Positions 10,988 through 23,449 of a stretch of DNA of 64,000 nt are shown here, in pieces. Source of the DNA: Amaurobius ferox (lineage: Eukaryota > Arthropoda > Arachnida > Araneae > Amaurobiidae); contig OX578146.1 in assembly GCA_951213105.1 (NCBI GenBank), forward strand, positions 115,854,551-115,918,550, in the 5' to 3' direction. The notes beneath the pieces are model-generated. The model ran no database searches. It saw nothing but the letters and a program-made list of their open reading frames with translations, and had not been told where the DNA came from. The position numbers and the translations under genes are program-made. Each line of letters begins with the position of its first letter. The first letter of the stretch is position 1.

Positions 10988-12053
10988 GATATAAACTTGA
11001 ATAACATATGTTAAAGCTACGTTTTGTAGAAAAAGTTGAAAACTGCCTCCTTCAGACGGCATGTTAATCTCCAACTTCAGGGAAATTAATTTTAATCCAC
11101 GCTCAAAATGAAAAAGCCAGCTCCATCAATATCTCTTTCCACGGAAAGTCAAGTATTCCAGTTCAAGCTCAAAGTGTGCTTCCATAGCCAGCGAAAGCTC
11201 TGTGAAGACACCTGTGGTAAAATATTTCAAATTTCTGCTCCTTTTATCAGAACAGCTTTCTGGACTAGATAATGCCACCCAATAGACTTATTGTATTAAG
11301 GAAAATAATATTTTATATAAAACTACACTTTTATATATTTGCGGTTGATAAATAAATAATGCATTTTTAATTTATACGCAAATTCATGATCTGAGGTTTG
11401 TATATTTAAAACATTTTAATCTTATTTAATCCAAGGCTGTTCAACTAGTGCATGACTGTACTGAAATAATTAGCTGCATATTTATAGTATAATATTATTC
11501 ATAACCCCAACAAAAATTAATAAATAATTAGTCATAATTTGAAATAGCCAATTGAAAATTGAAAGAACTGCTATTGTTTTCCTCGCAATAAAAATTATGT
11601 AGAAAATTGTGCAAACTATATATAAAATGTTATTATAAGTGAAATTACTTATATAAACTATATTATTATTATATTATACTACTAAGTGATATTATTATAA
11701 AAGATGTTATTATACTACTAAGTACAACTAAAAGCAAGATAAAAATTGCATTCATTTTTAACCGCCTTTATTATTTAAAATTGTTCAATATGCCTTTCTT
11801 TAAAACATGTTTTAAAGAAAGTTTATTACTTTTTGTTGCATGTGCGTACGTCATGCGAATTCCCTTCAACATTTTGGTTTTTGAGTGAACATTATTAAGA
11901 AACTTACGCAAAAAGTTCTGCTAAAAGTTGCCCAGAAATTCAATCCAAAAGAAGGGGGGGGGGCATTTTTTTAAATTGAGGTTCTAATTTATAAGAATAC
12001 CTTGACAATGAACAGGGATCCCTCTTAAGGGGGTCTACTCAGGGGTCCCCCTT
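10988..12053. other. Intergenic AT-rich stretch
   Basis: No gene or identifiable repeat is supported. It contains an 8-base G run near 11956 and short TATTA-rich runs at 11640-11720. Confidence 0.5.
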
Positions 12054-12124
12054 TGTGCCGGGGATTCGAACCCGGGGTCCCTGTAGTGTCGAAAGCTAGT
12101 GCACTCACTTCTCAAACACCGGCC
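12054..12124 (-). mobile_element. tRNA-like sequence, probable SINE head
   Basis: On the minus strand 12124 to 12054 reads GGCCGGTGTTTGAGAAGTGA and onward to CCCCGGGTTCGAATCCCCGG. There is a perfect B box (GGTTCGAATCC) with a pairing T stem and a GCCGG/CCGGC acceptor-like pairing. The D and anticodon arms pair poorly, so a functional tRNA gene is unlikely. GC-rich sequence continues downstream on the minus strand to about 12005, which suggests a SINE head of a third family. No target duplication was found. Confidence 0.5.
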
Positions 12125-12682
12125 AACTTTTGACAAATAAAAACATTAATTGAAGCGTATGCATTTTTATATGTAATCCCTACGTAGGCATACATGTTCA
12201 CGCATGACGTAGGGATAAGTAGAGACATTTGAATCCAGGGGCAGGGATTTGGGGTTCTCATTACCTCACAGTGAATGGGGCAGTTAGGCAATATAAAAAT
12301 AGGAGGAAATATTCATATTTTTCATGATTTTTATGGTTTTGCTTTTCAAGAAGAGTGAAATTCGCTTTACTTCTTCTCAGTGTAAAGAAAAATTGTGAGG
12401 ATGGCACAACAAGAAAAACAAAAGCTGCCAAATTTAGTCTACAGCGAACACAAAAATAACACTTTTACACAGTAAAAGCATATTTTACATATCCGTAGCA
12501 TTATAAGAAAGTCAACAAAATAGCATGTTGCTAAAATAAAGATTTGAAAAGACCAAAACTGTGTTTCGTACAAATTATAAACATAAGCTTGTTTAACGAA
12601 ATATTAACACCCACAGTTACTTTCAGGCAACATTTTCAGGCACTCATTTTTTGCATCATTTGTTTCAGGCATCATCAGGTTT
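12125..12682. other. Intergenic stretch
   Basis: No gene. There is a small hairpin, ATCCCTACGT at 12176 and ACGTAGGGAT near 12210, with a ~20-base loop. Confidence 0.45.
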
Positions 12683-12830
12683 CATTTTATGTTAATCTAG
12701 TTTCTATTTATGTAACACAACATTTAGATTTATTTATATAGGTCGAATAGATAACTTGTCTACCCCTAAAATTTCATTCGATCCCCCCCCCCCCCACCCT
12801 CGGTCAAAAAGTCCTAAAAGAAACGTCTAA
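12683..12830 (+). repeat. Dispersed repeat, copy 1 (second copy at 46028)
   Basis: The segment starts ATTTTATGTTAATCTAGTTT, continues through TTTATATAGG and a run of 12 or more C, then a GGTCAAAAAGTCC phrase. The same order is found at 46028-46175 with its own long C run. Function and boundaries are unknown. Confidence 0.55.
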
Positions 12831-12969
12831 CACCATTAGATGATACAAAACTCTAATATGATGAGTATGAAGACTTTATGGCGTGTTTAAAATCAGATGG
12901 GACTATCAGATGGAACTATCAGATGGAAACTATGGATGGGCAACTATCAGATGGAATTTCATGCGATTG

Positions 12970-13562
12970 CATCCCTCTGGAGCTACCAGCAGGTGCAGAG
13001 CAGTTTTACATTATCACTAATAACAGTTTGAAAAATGAGATTCCATTACTTTTCCTGATTGGTTTAAAGTTCCACTGCTCAGTATTTTATGCGCCACCCT
13101 GAACTTCTTTAATTGACCTTTATTTTCGCCACGTGGTTTTAGTTTCATCGCTTTGTGGCACTATTTTGTGACTGACGGCATTTCATTTGTACAGTCGGCC
13201 ATAAATTTGTGCATAATCTATAACGTCTACAAAATTCAAATTGCTTCATTAAAATCAACATAAAAAATTAAAAGCATTGCTGGTTTCGAAGGCAAAAACA
13301 GCCTTCTTCCTCAGAATATGTAAAACGCGGAACCTTCGTCAGAGAAAGATCGGTGACTGATGTAGAATCAGCAGACGTGGCAGAAGCAGGGAGGAGGGTA
13401 TTGCCAAAGGCGGAAGAAAGAAGGGGGGTAATAATATATTTACAAGTTACATTGAATATGTATAATCGCTGGAATTTTATACAATGTCATTCCTCTGGAG
13501 CTGCCACGGCTACAGAACAGTTTTACATTATTACTGAAAGTTTGATAAAATTAAGATTTCAT
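12970..13562 (+). repeat. Pair of ~75-bp direct repeats, 520 bp apart
   Basis: CCTCTGGAGCTACC...CAGTTTTACATTATCACTAA (from 12970) recurs as CCTCTGGAGCTGCC...CAGTTTTACATTATTACTGA (from 13491). The intervening DNA contains the minus-strand repeat at 13260-13440. Upstream, 12897-12957 has several short ACTATCAGATGG units. Confidence 0.55.
13260..13440 (-). repeat. Dispersed repeat with CTGAnGA...GAAAC motif, copy 1
   Basis: On the minus strand it reads CTGAGGAAGAAGGC, a short loop, GCCTTCGAAACCAG; the GAAGGC/GCCTTC arms form a perfect 6-bp stem. Upstream on the same strand are TCTACATCAGTCACCGATC and TCTCTGACGAAGG. A related segment lies on the plus strand at 40230-40450 (CATCAGTCACCGGTC; TCTGACGAAGAAGGC; TCCGAAACC). 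Confidence 0.5.
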
Positions 13563-14957
13563 GACGTTTAAGGTACAAAATTAATAAAAACAAAATAAAG
13601 CCTTTTAATCTAGAAGAGCCAGTAGACACAATTTAAACAATGTCTTCCATAGTGTTTGTAGCAATCGAATATCAAACTTAAAGTGTGATTGTGCTACAAT
13701 AGTACGAAGTACTTAATATGAGACAGGGTCTTGAGGCATCCCGCATCAAATATATTTGACTTCGAAAATAGTGGATTTTGAGAAAAAAAAAACATTTTAC
13801 GGTGCAAAGAGGAAAAACAAGGACTTCGTTCTTAATCCTGAAATTTTATCGACATATTTTCTGAGCAGACAGTAATAAAGACCAAAAGATCAAGTATATT
13901 CTTTTGTCATACCCCAAATTTTGCTCAAAGACAAGCATTTAAAAAAATAGTTCTAATAGATACAAATTCCATTTTAGTTATGAAATTTTAACATATATGA
14001 TACTTCGCAATGTATATATTTCAGCCCGTTTCATAATGAATAAAATGGTTTTTATTTAATTTTTAATCATAAATCGTTTCTAAGACAATAAAAGTTTCTC
14101 AAACATCGAAGTTCGTCAAAAATCGTACTGACCATCTTTAAAAATTAGCCGCTGCAGAGAAAAAGATAAAAGGAGATAAACATTGAAAATGCTGGAGCTC
14201 TCATAATTTGCGAAATACGTATTCTAAAAGTAAAAAGAAAATAAAAATGCTCATGGAATAACTCAATATTAATTTAAATTTAATGATATGAATTGATCCG
14301 TTTGTAAACATTCTGTTTTCATCTATCTGGTTCTGTGTCTTTAATTTGAATATGATGAAAATATAGTAAATGTTTTTTACCATTTAGTTCATTTTTAAGT
14401 AAATGTGTGGATACCTAATCGAGCTAGGCCTGCTGGTGTATTCAGTTAGGGGACACCCCTATCCATTTTCTTCTAACCACGGAGCACCATGCTTCACAAA
14501 ATGACAGTAAATGTTTAGTTTTTAAATTGATTTATTCAACATTCATGTGTTCCTTGTCTATCTAAACAAAACCTAGCGTAGCACAAAGACACCGTTGTCG
14601 TAAGAACGACATGATAATAACATATTTTACTGAGACGCTTGAGAAGAAACAATGCGACCGCACTACCTTTGGCTTGTTAACACAGAGCACAAAATAAGGA
14701 TAAATACGATAATAATAATAAACATCATATTAACAACTATGACATCATATTGTGTAGCTTAACGTATATACTACTAGTATTTTATGCCATTATGATGCAG
14801 TTTGTAAAGCACGCAGGCACTATTTAAGACAACACGACTGGTTAAACCGGTACCATCTAAAATAAAGTAATTCACATCCAAAAATGAGAACGCTGCGCCG
14901 TGTCCGATTTGAGCTTTCTAGCTGTTCCGATTCTCGAGATATTTCCAAAGAAACATA
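13563..14957. other. Intergenic AT-rich stretch
   Basis: No gene, RNA gene or clear repeat is supported on either strand. Confidence 0.5.
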
Positions 14958-15868
14958 CAGGGTGTCCCAAAAACATTAATCCCGGCTTTTATTCTTTAAA
15001 TATTGATCTTAGACATATATAATAAATTACAAAGTTGTGTAAAAAAAGGTACAGAATTTTATGAAATCGATTAAAATTTTCAAGGGAACTAAATTTTAAG
15101 AAATACAAAATTTAAATTTTTATACGGTCCCCGTACAAAAACATTTCCAATGAGTAAATTGTGCCCCATACACTAATAAGGTGATATGCAAAATTTCAGC
15201 ATTTTATCATAAAAAGTCCCAGAGATATGAAAAGATAAAAATGCTGACTTAAACCATTTTTCGATGCATCGACATGGGTTCTCAGGGGGGAAAAATCATG
15301 TCTGCCGACCGCGTATCAAGGATCATACACAAATAACTAAAGAAAACAATGATTACATAAATAAATAATAATTTTGCTATTTATTGGTACAAAAGTATCT
15401 ACAATGTGCAGAAATAATAACGTTACACAAAGATTACAAAGCTTGTCCAAGATGTTTTCTATCCATGCCAAAGATCCATTAAAGATAAGAGGCAGATATT
15501 ATTTGCCCATGATGTATTTCTGCGTTGCGTCATTTACACTCTTGCTGTAAACATTTACATTTTAATTTGTGATTAATCCCTCACCAAATTTGTTTAAACA
15601 TATCTCTGGGACTTTTTATGGTAAAAAGCTGAAATTTTGTACATCACCTTATCAGTGTATGGGGCACAATTTATTCATTGGAAATGTTTTTATACGGGGC
15701 CGTATAAAAATTTATATTTTGTATTTCCTCAAATTTAATCCCCTGAAAATTTTTATCGATCTCATGAAATTCTGTACCTTTTTTTACGTAACTTTGTAAT
15801 TTATTATATATGTCTAAGTTCAATATTTAAGGAATGAAAGCCGAGGTCAATGTTTTTGGGACACCCTG
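14958..15868. mobile_element. TA-flanked MITE with CAGGGTGTCCC ends
   Basis: The terminal inverted repeats begin CAGGGTGTCCCAAAAACATT on the left and end TGTTTTTGGGACACCCTG on the right. Inverted homology extends about 270 bp inward (14958-15230 against 15600-15868). The left end abuts TA (14956-57); the right flank reads CATA, so the duplication there is degraded or offset. CAGGGTGTCCC-type ends are widely found in Tc1/mariner-related MITEs. The centre encodes nothing recognisable. Confidence 0.8.
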
Positions 15869-15972
15869 CATATTTCCCTATGGCAGACCCTGTACGGTAT
15901 GGACAGGTAAGGTTCAATATTTAAGGAATAGCACAGGGCAAAAAATAAGAAAGCAAGTAAATTTGAAGTCTA

Positions 15973-16720
15973 TATTATTGTTGCAAGTATATATGTCCAA
16001 CTATTAGTTTAATTGGAGCTTAAAAATCTGGTGCGGGGGGGGGGGGGGCACATGTCTTTCACTACGAACTCAAATTCGTTTTCTTGCTTTTTTCTTCACG
16101 ATGCATTGGAGTTTAGATGCAGAAAATGGCATGGATACTTTTTTAAATTGTATCTAATTTCTACTTTTAATGCATGTTCGTTTCATCCGGCAACCCAATG
16201 CCCTGTTACATAGCCGTTGCAAACAAAAGTGCCAAGTTTTAATTTACGACATTTTCGTTCGACCTTCCGATAACAATGTTCTGCGTAACATGCACTGTAA
16301 AAGAAGTGAAAAATAAGAATACACTTAATTTAAAGTTAATGTCATATTTCTGTATTATTGTTGCAAGTATACGTCTGCAACTATTGGTTTAATTAGAGAA
16401 TTCTGTTACATGGCCGTCGCAAACAATAGCGTCAAATTTCAATTTACGACATTTTCATTCCAAGCTCCGATAACAAGGAGCTGCGTAACATGCACTGTAA
16501 AAGAAGTTAAAAATAAGAATACACTTTATTTAATGTCAAATTTCTATATTATTGTTGCAAGTATATATATATATGACCACAAGTATTAGTTTAAGTAGAG
16601 AATTCTATTTCATAGTTATCGCAAACAATAGCGTTAAATTTCAATTTACGACATTTTCATTCAAATCACCAATAACAATGTTCTGCGTATAACATGCACT
16701 GCAAAAAAAAATAAATAAAT
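15973..16720 (+). repeat. Three-unit tandem repeat, period about 195 bp
   Basis: Units begin with TATTATTGTTGCAAGTATA (about 15975, 16357, 16549) and continue through GCAAACAA-AGCG, TTTACGACATTTTCATTC, TAACAATGTTCTGCGTAAC and ATGCACTG. The first unit carries about 180 extra bases (16020-16205), including a 14-G run, which looks like an insertion. The third is shorter and ends in poly-A. Confidence 0.75.
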
Positions 16721-17076
16721 AAATAAAAAATAAAGTAAACTCAATACATAAAGTTGCGCTACCTATATCTGATTTTCTTCCACATATCCAGTTCATTTTA
16801 TGAGTTGCTGTCAATCACACAATAAAATCTGTGAGAAATTTGCAAATTTATGCATCAGGTTAAATAAAAATATTTTCTCAGATAGGACTGTGACGTTCTT
16901 TTAACAGATAACTCAGTTTTCGGAGCTTTTGTCACAAGTTCATGATTTCGTTGGTTAGAATTTATATTAAAACAATTTACTGAGACAAGTACGAAATATA
17001 TCTACTGTGTATAGCAATGATGACTTATACGAGAGAAAGGAAAATGTGTCCAACACCTAATTATCTCCACAAAAAA
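16721..17076. other. Intergenic stretch
   Basis: AT-rich, no supported feature. Confidence 0.4.
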
Positions 17077-18061
17077 TCTGATGTGGGTAGTACATGACTT
17101 TCCTTATATAATTCAATGAATTTACTACTTTTACAGTAAAAAAAATAGATTATTTTTATAATAGTTATTTATATTCTTTCCAAGATATTGAATTTTCGTC
17201 AATAAGTCATTTTCCATGTCGTCATCATCAATGATTCGTCATTGATTTAGCGTCATTTTTATCCATTTGGCGAATTTTTCGTTAAAAGTCGCCAAGTTGG
17301 CGGCATTCCAACAAATTCGTCACCAAAATCTCGCCAGGCGTTATAGAAGAAGAAATAAGTTATTCTTACAGCAGATAAATGACTATTGACGTTCAAATAC
17401 AAAAGTATTACTCAAAGTATCTTTGCTTATGAATGGAACGAGCTCGATCCACAAGAATGATGTCACCTAATTTATCGCATGGTATTACATATGAAAAGTG
17501 AACATGCTTCTCAATAAGAAATATTTTTTTTTTATTTTATATGACTTTTTGATATTTTTTTTGAAAAATATGCAATATCTCAAGAACGGTTCATGTTAGC
17601 GTTCTAAAATTTATGTCAATCGTTTTCTAATGAAAAATTATTTAAGAAATGTCTATTTGCGTAACTTTATTAGTGGTTTTGGTTTTTTGACGATTTTTTC
17701 AAAATTTCACTCGAAAATTTAGGGAGGTTCTGAACATTCGATTGCGTATGAAAACAATAGACTACCAGTGTTTACGGATTTTGATTTTTGTACCAAATTT
17801 CGTTCGAATCTGTCTATTCGTTCGTCAGTTATCGTCTCCACAGGCTCACTGACACACACACACACATACTTTCACACACACACACACATACTTTCACACA
17901 CACACACACACTTTCACACACACACAGACAGACATCACTTTAAAAATGTTCGATTCGTGATCAGGGATGCTTAAAACGTGCTCTCCCGTCGAAAACTCGA
18001 ATTCGATTTTTCGACCCCGTCCCAATACTTTCCTTATACATTATGTATACAAGAAAAGTAA
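17077..18061 (+). mobile_element. Rep-A element, copy 1
   Basis: A ~1 kb repeat found six times in the window. It starts TCTGATGTGGG, soon followed by CATGACTTTCCTTATATAAT. It has a cluster of TTGGCGA/TCGCCAA words (17270-17340), a conserved middle, an (AC)n microsatellite (about 17854-17925) and a 3' end with ACTTTCCTTATACATTATG followed by its inverse. The start and end sequences are inverted relatives of each other (subterminal inverted repeats). It encodes no protein. The layout fits non-autonomous Helentron-type elements (DINE-1/HINE), which is an inference. Confidence 0.75.
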
Positions 18062-18085
18062 TAAACACATTATAAAGCATACTCT

Positions 18086-18290
18086 ATAACTTTGTAATTG
18101 GTTTTTTCATACATCTCGCTTTGTGGACGAGTTCTTTATACTAACCTTTTAAATTATCTGCTAAGGGGCTTTGCAATCACTTTTGTTCGATCGGGCATTA
18201 TCAATTTACTATAGATAAACATAACATGTACACTCATGAACATTTCCTTACAAAGTTTTTGGGATGCTTTATGACTTTGTTATGAACACC
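18086..18290 (+). repeat. Dispersed repeat, copy 1 (second copy at 44391)
   Basis: The order AACTTTGTAATTGG, TCTCGCTTTGTGG, AAGGGGCTTTGCAATCAC, TTCGATCGGGCATTATCA and ACAAAGTTTTTGGGATGCTT is matched at 44391-44605 with many substitutions. No product is evident. Confidence 0.55.
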
Positions 18291-21200
18291 TGTACATGTG
18301 TGCGCCTGTGTGTATCTTTTCAAATAATCATATTCCACGATCCATTGATATATATAATAATTGATAACTTAAATTTATCGTTTTCTATATCCTATACTGA
18401 TAAAATAAAAAAAGCACGAAACACTTGCAGGTATTTTTAAATATAAATCTTAATTTCCCACGAGAAACCAAAGTCGAAACTAACGGACAAAATTAGAATT
18501 AGCGCGTTATGGATGAATTTCTTCTTCAAGTAGAGCATAGCATTAATTTTTTATCCGAAACACTAGGAAAGTACCCAATTTTTTAGAGTTGAAAAATAAA
18601 TTCTCATGAAAATGTGATATAAATGACAAAAATAACAATGCCCTAGATGCACATTTAATTATTTCAAAGGGGAATGTCGTTGTATAATTTGAAAACCGTC
18701 ACCTTTTGAAAAATATCGAAGTAGTTAACTTATGATTGTATTTGCTTTCGAAGAATGATCATGTTTCGAAGAATAATCATGTTTCGTCTAGGGGGACTGC
18801 TTGTACTAAGATTTATAATTAACATCAAAAGCGTCAAAGATTTTAGAAGATAAATACAGAACAAACTTTTCGCAGTAACGATAAACAAAGAAAGCATAGA
18901 GCAAAAATATAATGGTTAATAAAATGAAGAAAGCCATAATTTAAGAAACACTTTGGATTTCAGTCACAACAAAAGAACCAAGTACTTAACGCCAAAGGGG
19001 CCACTAGAAAAATTCTACACTGCAGAAACAGTGGCGCCATCTAGTAAAGCAAAAGAAGTGTAAAACAAGAAAAGGTATTAAAATACATAAAATATGAATA
19101 CGAAATGAAATATAAAAGAATATTTAAGCATAACAATACTTGAACATGTTTATACATTCTAATAATCTGATTAATCATTTGCGCATAGCACTCCATTCTA
19201 ACAAGTAAAGGCATTACCACGTATAATTTGTCTTCCTTTCTGTATTTATCTATATCCCGTTTCGCATCTATAATTCAAAACTATTTACTATTTTAATTAT
19301 TTCTTATTACACTACATATTAATTATCTTTTATTACACTGTGACACCACTATTAGTATTAGTATTTTCTCTAGTATGTAGCTATGATATCATTTAGAAAT
19401 TCTTAGCTTATTTGCATAGAAAAAGGAGAAATGGACATACTGTTCAAACGTACTAATTATACACATACTTGAATAATTGCGGAGACCTTTCAAACATGAG
19501 GATTCTGAAGATTCTACCTCGATGCCACAAGCAAGGCGGGTCACGTGGTTGACGAACGTGACCGAGCACAGGCGAAGCCCCTCCCCCTTTTTTCAGATTA
19601 ACATTTTAAATTCCTTTCGGAAATTGATAAAATTGAAACAATTGTGATTGTAATTCGTGCTTATGAATAAATTTTTTCTCTTAAAAATGCATCAAGATGG
19701 TTTTCTATTACTGGCAAGCTACCAAACCTTTAAAAGTTGAAAAAGTAGTTTTGTTAAAAATGTGACAGAAATGAAAAACAAACTAATGCCTGAGATGCAG
19801 ATCTGACTACAGCTAAAATGCGCATTTTAAGCGAGGCAATTTTACAATCATATCACAAAAATTATTCATAAGCATTTCACAAGAATATTTAAGAGAAATA
19901 TTAAAAACTAAAAATATTACTGATCGGAGAAAAAATGCCTAAATCCTATACTGAAAAAAAGATGAGCAAATTTTTAATATGCTTACCGAATTTTTCTTTT
20001 CTTTACCGATTAGACATACATAGATAATATAAATTTGAAAACTGTTCGAAATAAAGTTAAGAATCATAACAGTACGATATAATCTCCAGGGGGGGGGATG
20101 CAAAATCTAAATTTTTATACCGTCCGTCTATCGAAAAATACCCAATTAGAAAAATTGTTCTTGTTATCCAATTAGTTAAGTGCACCTAAACGTCCAACTG
20201 AGTTGAAGACTATGTCAGTCAAAGTCAAATTTCCAATAATGTAGGTAATAATTTGTCAGTGACCCCATATTTCTCCGAGGTGATCAAGTCTAATTTTTTT
20301 TTTATTTTTTTTTTTTAAGTTTATATTCTCTGCATTGTATTCCTTATTGTTTGCTTCTCATGTTCACATTTCCTTGTGTGTGTTTTTTAGTTTTCTATTT
20401 CTTTTTGTTACACTAGATGGCGCTGCCACGTTTGGACCGACATGGGCTTGTGCTTATTTGCTGCAATGAATGAAACCGAAGCAACAATGAAGAATCCAAT
20501 TGACTTCTGAAAAGGGAATCTGCTTCATTTGCCCTGCATTTTACGTTGTGAACCAGATCATCCTTCATTTAGTTCCCTCCAAGAAAATTGGTTTTTATAC
20601 CTGTAATCTTTTGAACTAATAATGCTAAAAAATTGTGATTTAATTCATTACATTAGCACACAATTTGAAATCTATAATCTCAGATTACAGGTCGTCTCAA
20701 AATGTATCATTTTAATATTTAAATCCAATTATGCTATAAATTATTTTTAAAATGCAAGTGAAAATGTCATGCATGGTTTTTTGAAAAGTGCGTAAAAGTT
20801 GTGGATCAGTGATGAAGATAATTAGAAATAAATTAAAATATATTTTTTAGCGCAAGAAATTACCAAAACTATAAAAAGCAGGTCCTGAACGAACGTAAAA
20901 AGAATTTAAGATGATTGAATGTTCGAATAGTATTCGAGATTCAAGACCTTGAATATTACGTTACTAGAAGAAATGCGAATCCCGCGCCATGATTATGAGC
21001 ATATTCTGGAATAAAAAGTCAGACTATTCCAGAAGACGAAATTCGAAAGTATCTAGAAGAAAATTTGCTTCCACCAAAAGAAAACAATTTCGACTGTAAG
21101 AAAAATAATAGTTTGTATCTTCACTTGAAGAAATTATTTTTGAAAGGTTTAATCATAATGCTGGCAACGGTATTTTAAGAGCAACTCTTCAGCACCCTGG

Positions 21201-21720
21201 TTTAATTTACGAGAAATAAAAAACAGACTAGATCTTGAACATGTTTGAATGCTTGTTTTCTTAAACGAAAGTCTGCAGTAGTCGAGAAACATTTACAATT
21301 ATTCTATTAACGTAGTTAAGAGTACCTAACACAACAAACTACAGTAAACACTTAAAACATAAAGTGTTTATTCTTTAAAAGTATTTATCTATCATCCATA
21401 AGTTAAAAAATTATTTCAACCATTTCAAAATTATATGTATAGTTTTCACATTAGTGATAGGTGGCCATAAAATTTACCATTTATGTACATCTATTTCTCG
21501 GGATCTACTATAAATAGAGCTTTGAAAACGACTGATATGTATTAAGCATCAAATTTTAAAGAAGGAATGTTCACTAAGGATTTCCCCTTCCAATTCTATT
21601 CTAATTTCCGTTCACAAAATTTTCTATTCAACATATATTTATTTATTTTTTCAGAATCAGCTATAGATAAAGCTTAGTCGATGACTGATTTGGATTCTGA
21701 ATAAAATTCTAGTGGGAGTA
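18291..21720. other. Long non-coding stretch with old repeats
   Basis: No gene is supported. Two diverged copies of one repeat lie at about 18585-18720 and 19735-19870, sharing GAAAATGTGA, AACAATGCC(C)TAGATGCA(C) and nearby words with a third copy at 52980-53160. Two CACTAGATGGCGC-like motifs occur near 19020-19045 (minus) and 20411-20430 (plus). There is an 8-base G run at about 20090. Confidence 0.5.
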
Positions 21721-22345
21721 TGGATCTCCCTACAGATTTGAATTTCCAGTTCTAGAGATATCAGTTTCAACTACAAACTTTACTAATCGCAACCGAATTT
21801 CGTACTCATATATCTCTAGATATGCGGTTTCGATTTTTCGATTTCTGAAGAAGAAAAAATAGTTAAGATTTCGTCCGCTAGTGGTGAAATCTGGCGCGGC
21901 TGTCTCCGAAACTTGCACATTGCGGAGTATATCTTACAATCATCGCCTATAAAAGGAGTCACAAATCCACGACTAGTGAAGAGTCATTAAGCTCAGTCCT
22001 TACCGTTATTTGTTAAAATCTTATATCAAAGAAACAGCAATGCTTTTGCTGCACTTGGCCATTTTGACAGTTAAAATTTTTACTTAGAAGTCCACCCATC
22101 ATTCGTAATCTTTTTAACTCTTTTCTGCCTATATCTGTTCGATAAGTTAAATAATATGCAAGTTGTGGGGACTGGAACAGCAAATTTTACCCCTGACGGC
22201 CGAAATTTGAACAGCTGTTTTTTCTTCAGAAATCGAAGAATCATCTTCAGGAAAGTATATGTACGAAATTTGGTTGCGATTACTCCAATAGTTTTTCCTA
22301 CAGAGAGGTCAAAACACCTCTTATTTAATTTGAATCACCCTGTAT
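21721..22345. repeat. Diverged inverted repeat, about 180-bp arms
   Basis: The left arm (about 21721-21918) read on the minus strand resembles the right arm (about 22156-22340): ATGCAAGT..., GGC.GAAATTTGAAC, TTCTTCAGAAATCGAA, TACGAAATT.GGTTGCGATTA. The ~240-bp centre has no recognised content. It may be an old MITE; no target duplication is visible. Confidence 0.5.
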
Positions 22346-22533
22346 ATTGTAAAGTAGAGAACTTTTTGAAATAGAATAAGAAAATCTGCATTTCGAACTG
22401 TCTCCTATAATCCGCCAATTTGACAAAATAAATCAATCCTTCTCCAAATGTCTCTCTGACCTCTTCGACGATTGATAAAACTCATCCATGAATATACTAT
22501 ATGTACCATATTTGTTGGGAAATAAAACGCTTA

Positions 22534-22534
<1 letters not shown>

Positions 22535-22572
<38 letters not shown>
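22535..22572 (+). repeat. (TTA)n microsatellite
   Basis: About 12 consecutive TTA/ATT triplets. Confidence 0.95.
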
Positions 22573-22573
<1 letters not shown>

Positions 22574-23449
22574 TTGCAGTGACACTCTGTTTCATATGAA
22601 GTGGTTCTGAAATGAGCATAACACTACTCCGAAGAAAATTATCAAAAATTCTATTCAAAGTTTGCTTTGAAAACTGGCATGCAACCAAATTTCTCATGGA
22701 CAAGAACTTTTTTATGCAAATGTGACAAGACGTGATAGATGAAGCACTATAACTTAAGATTGAAATTCGATGAACAGGAGATAAAATTTAAAATACAACG
22801 AACAACTCGCCATGGAAGAGATTGGGAAAAAATATGGTATTCAAAACTGAGAATGTGTATTTGCGAAATTCTCTAAGCGATTGCAAGATTGAATTTCAAA
22901 ACATGGGAACATTTCAAAACATTTAAACGTACTGAAAGTATTAAAAACATAATATACAATACTCTCTTGTTGGACTAAACCGAAAATTAAAATAGTATTT
23001 CTGCTGCAGATCATAGCATCTAAAGACTGTTTTTCGAATTTTGTAATGCGTCCAAACGTATGAAATTGGCAACACCTGAACTTGCTATATGCCATGATTT
23101 TGCAATCCTCTATGAAAACTGGTAAACTCAATTCCACCAAGTAGCCGGATGTAAATTTTATAAAGATTGAACTCAGGCTACAGCAGAAGTTCATCTTCAA
23201 AGAAGCCTTCAAATGACGTTTATTCTTTATTTACTCATTTTAAAATAAAATAATAAGTTATTAAATAAAAACACATATTTCGCGATTAAAACATACATTT
23301 ATCATTAAATTCATATTGGACACCTTACAATTTCAAGTAATCCTTTAAATATTTAATTTCTTAAGCAATCTTATGGTATTAAGTCCTTGTTTTCCTCGTT
23401 TCTCTTAATTTGTCATGAGCATCATGAGGGTAATATTTTTAAATCCGGA
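22573..23449. other. Non-coding stretch
   Basis: A 123-codon open frame lies on the minus strand at 22841..23212, but it has no recognisable domain and the surrounding AT-rich DNA makes a chance frame likely. Nothing else is identified. Confidence 0.4.

Noticed and set aside
12054..12124. Functional tRNA gene
   Set aside because: B box and T stem are good but the D and anticodon arms do not pair properly, and SINE-like sequence follows.
22841..23212. 123-codon minus-strand frame
   Set aside because: No signature, low-complexity surroundings, no start context or neighbouring exons that could be supported.
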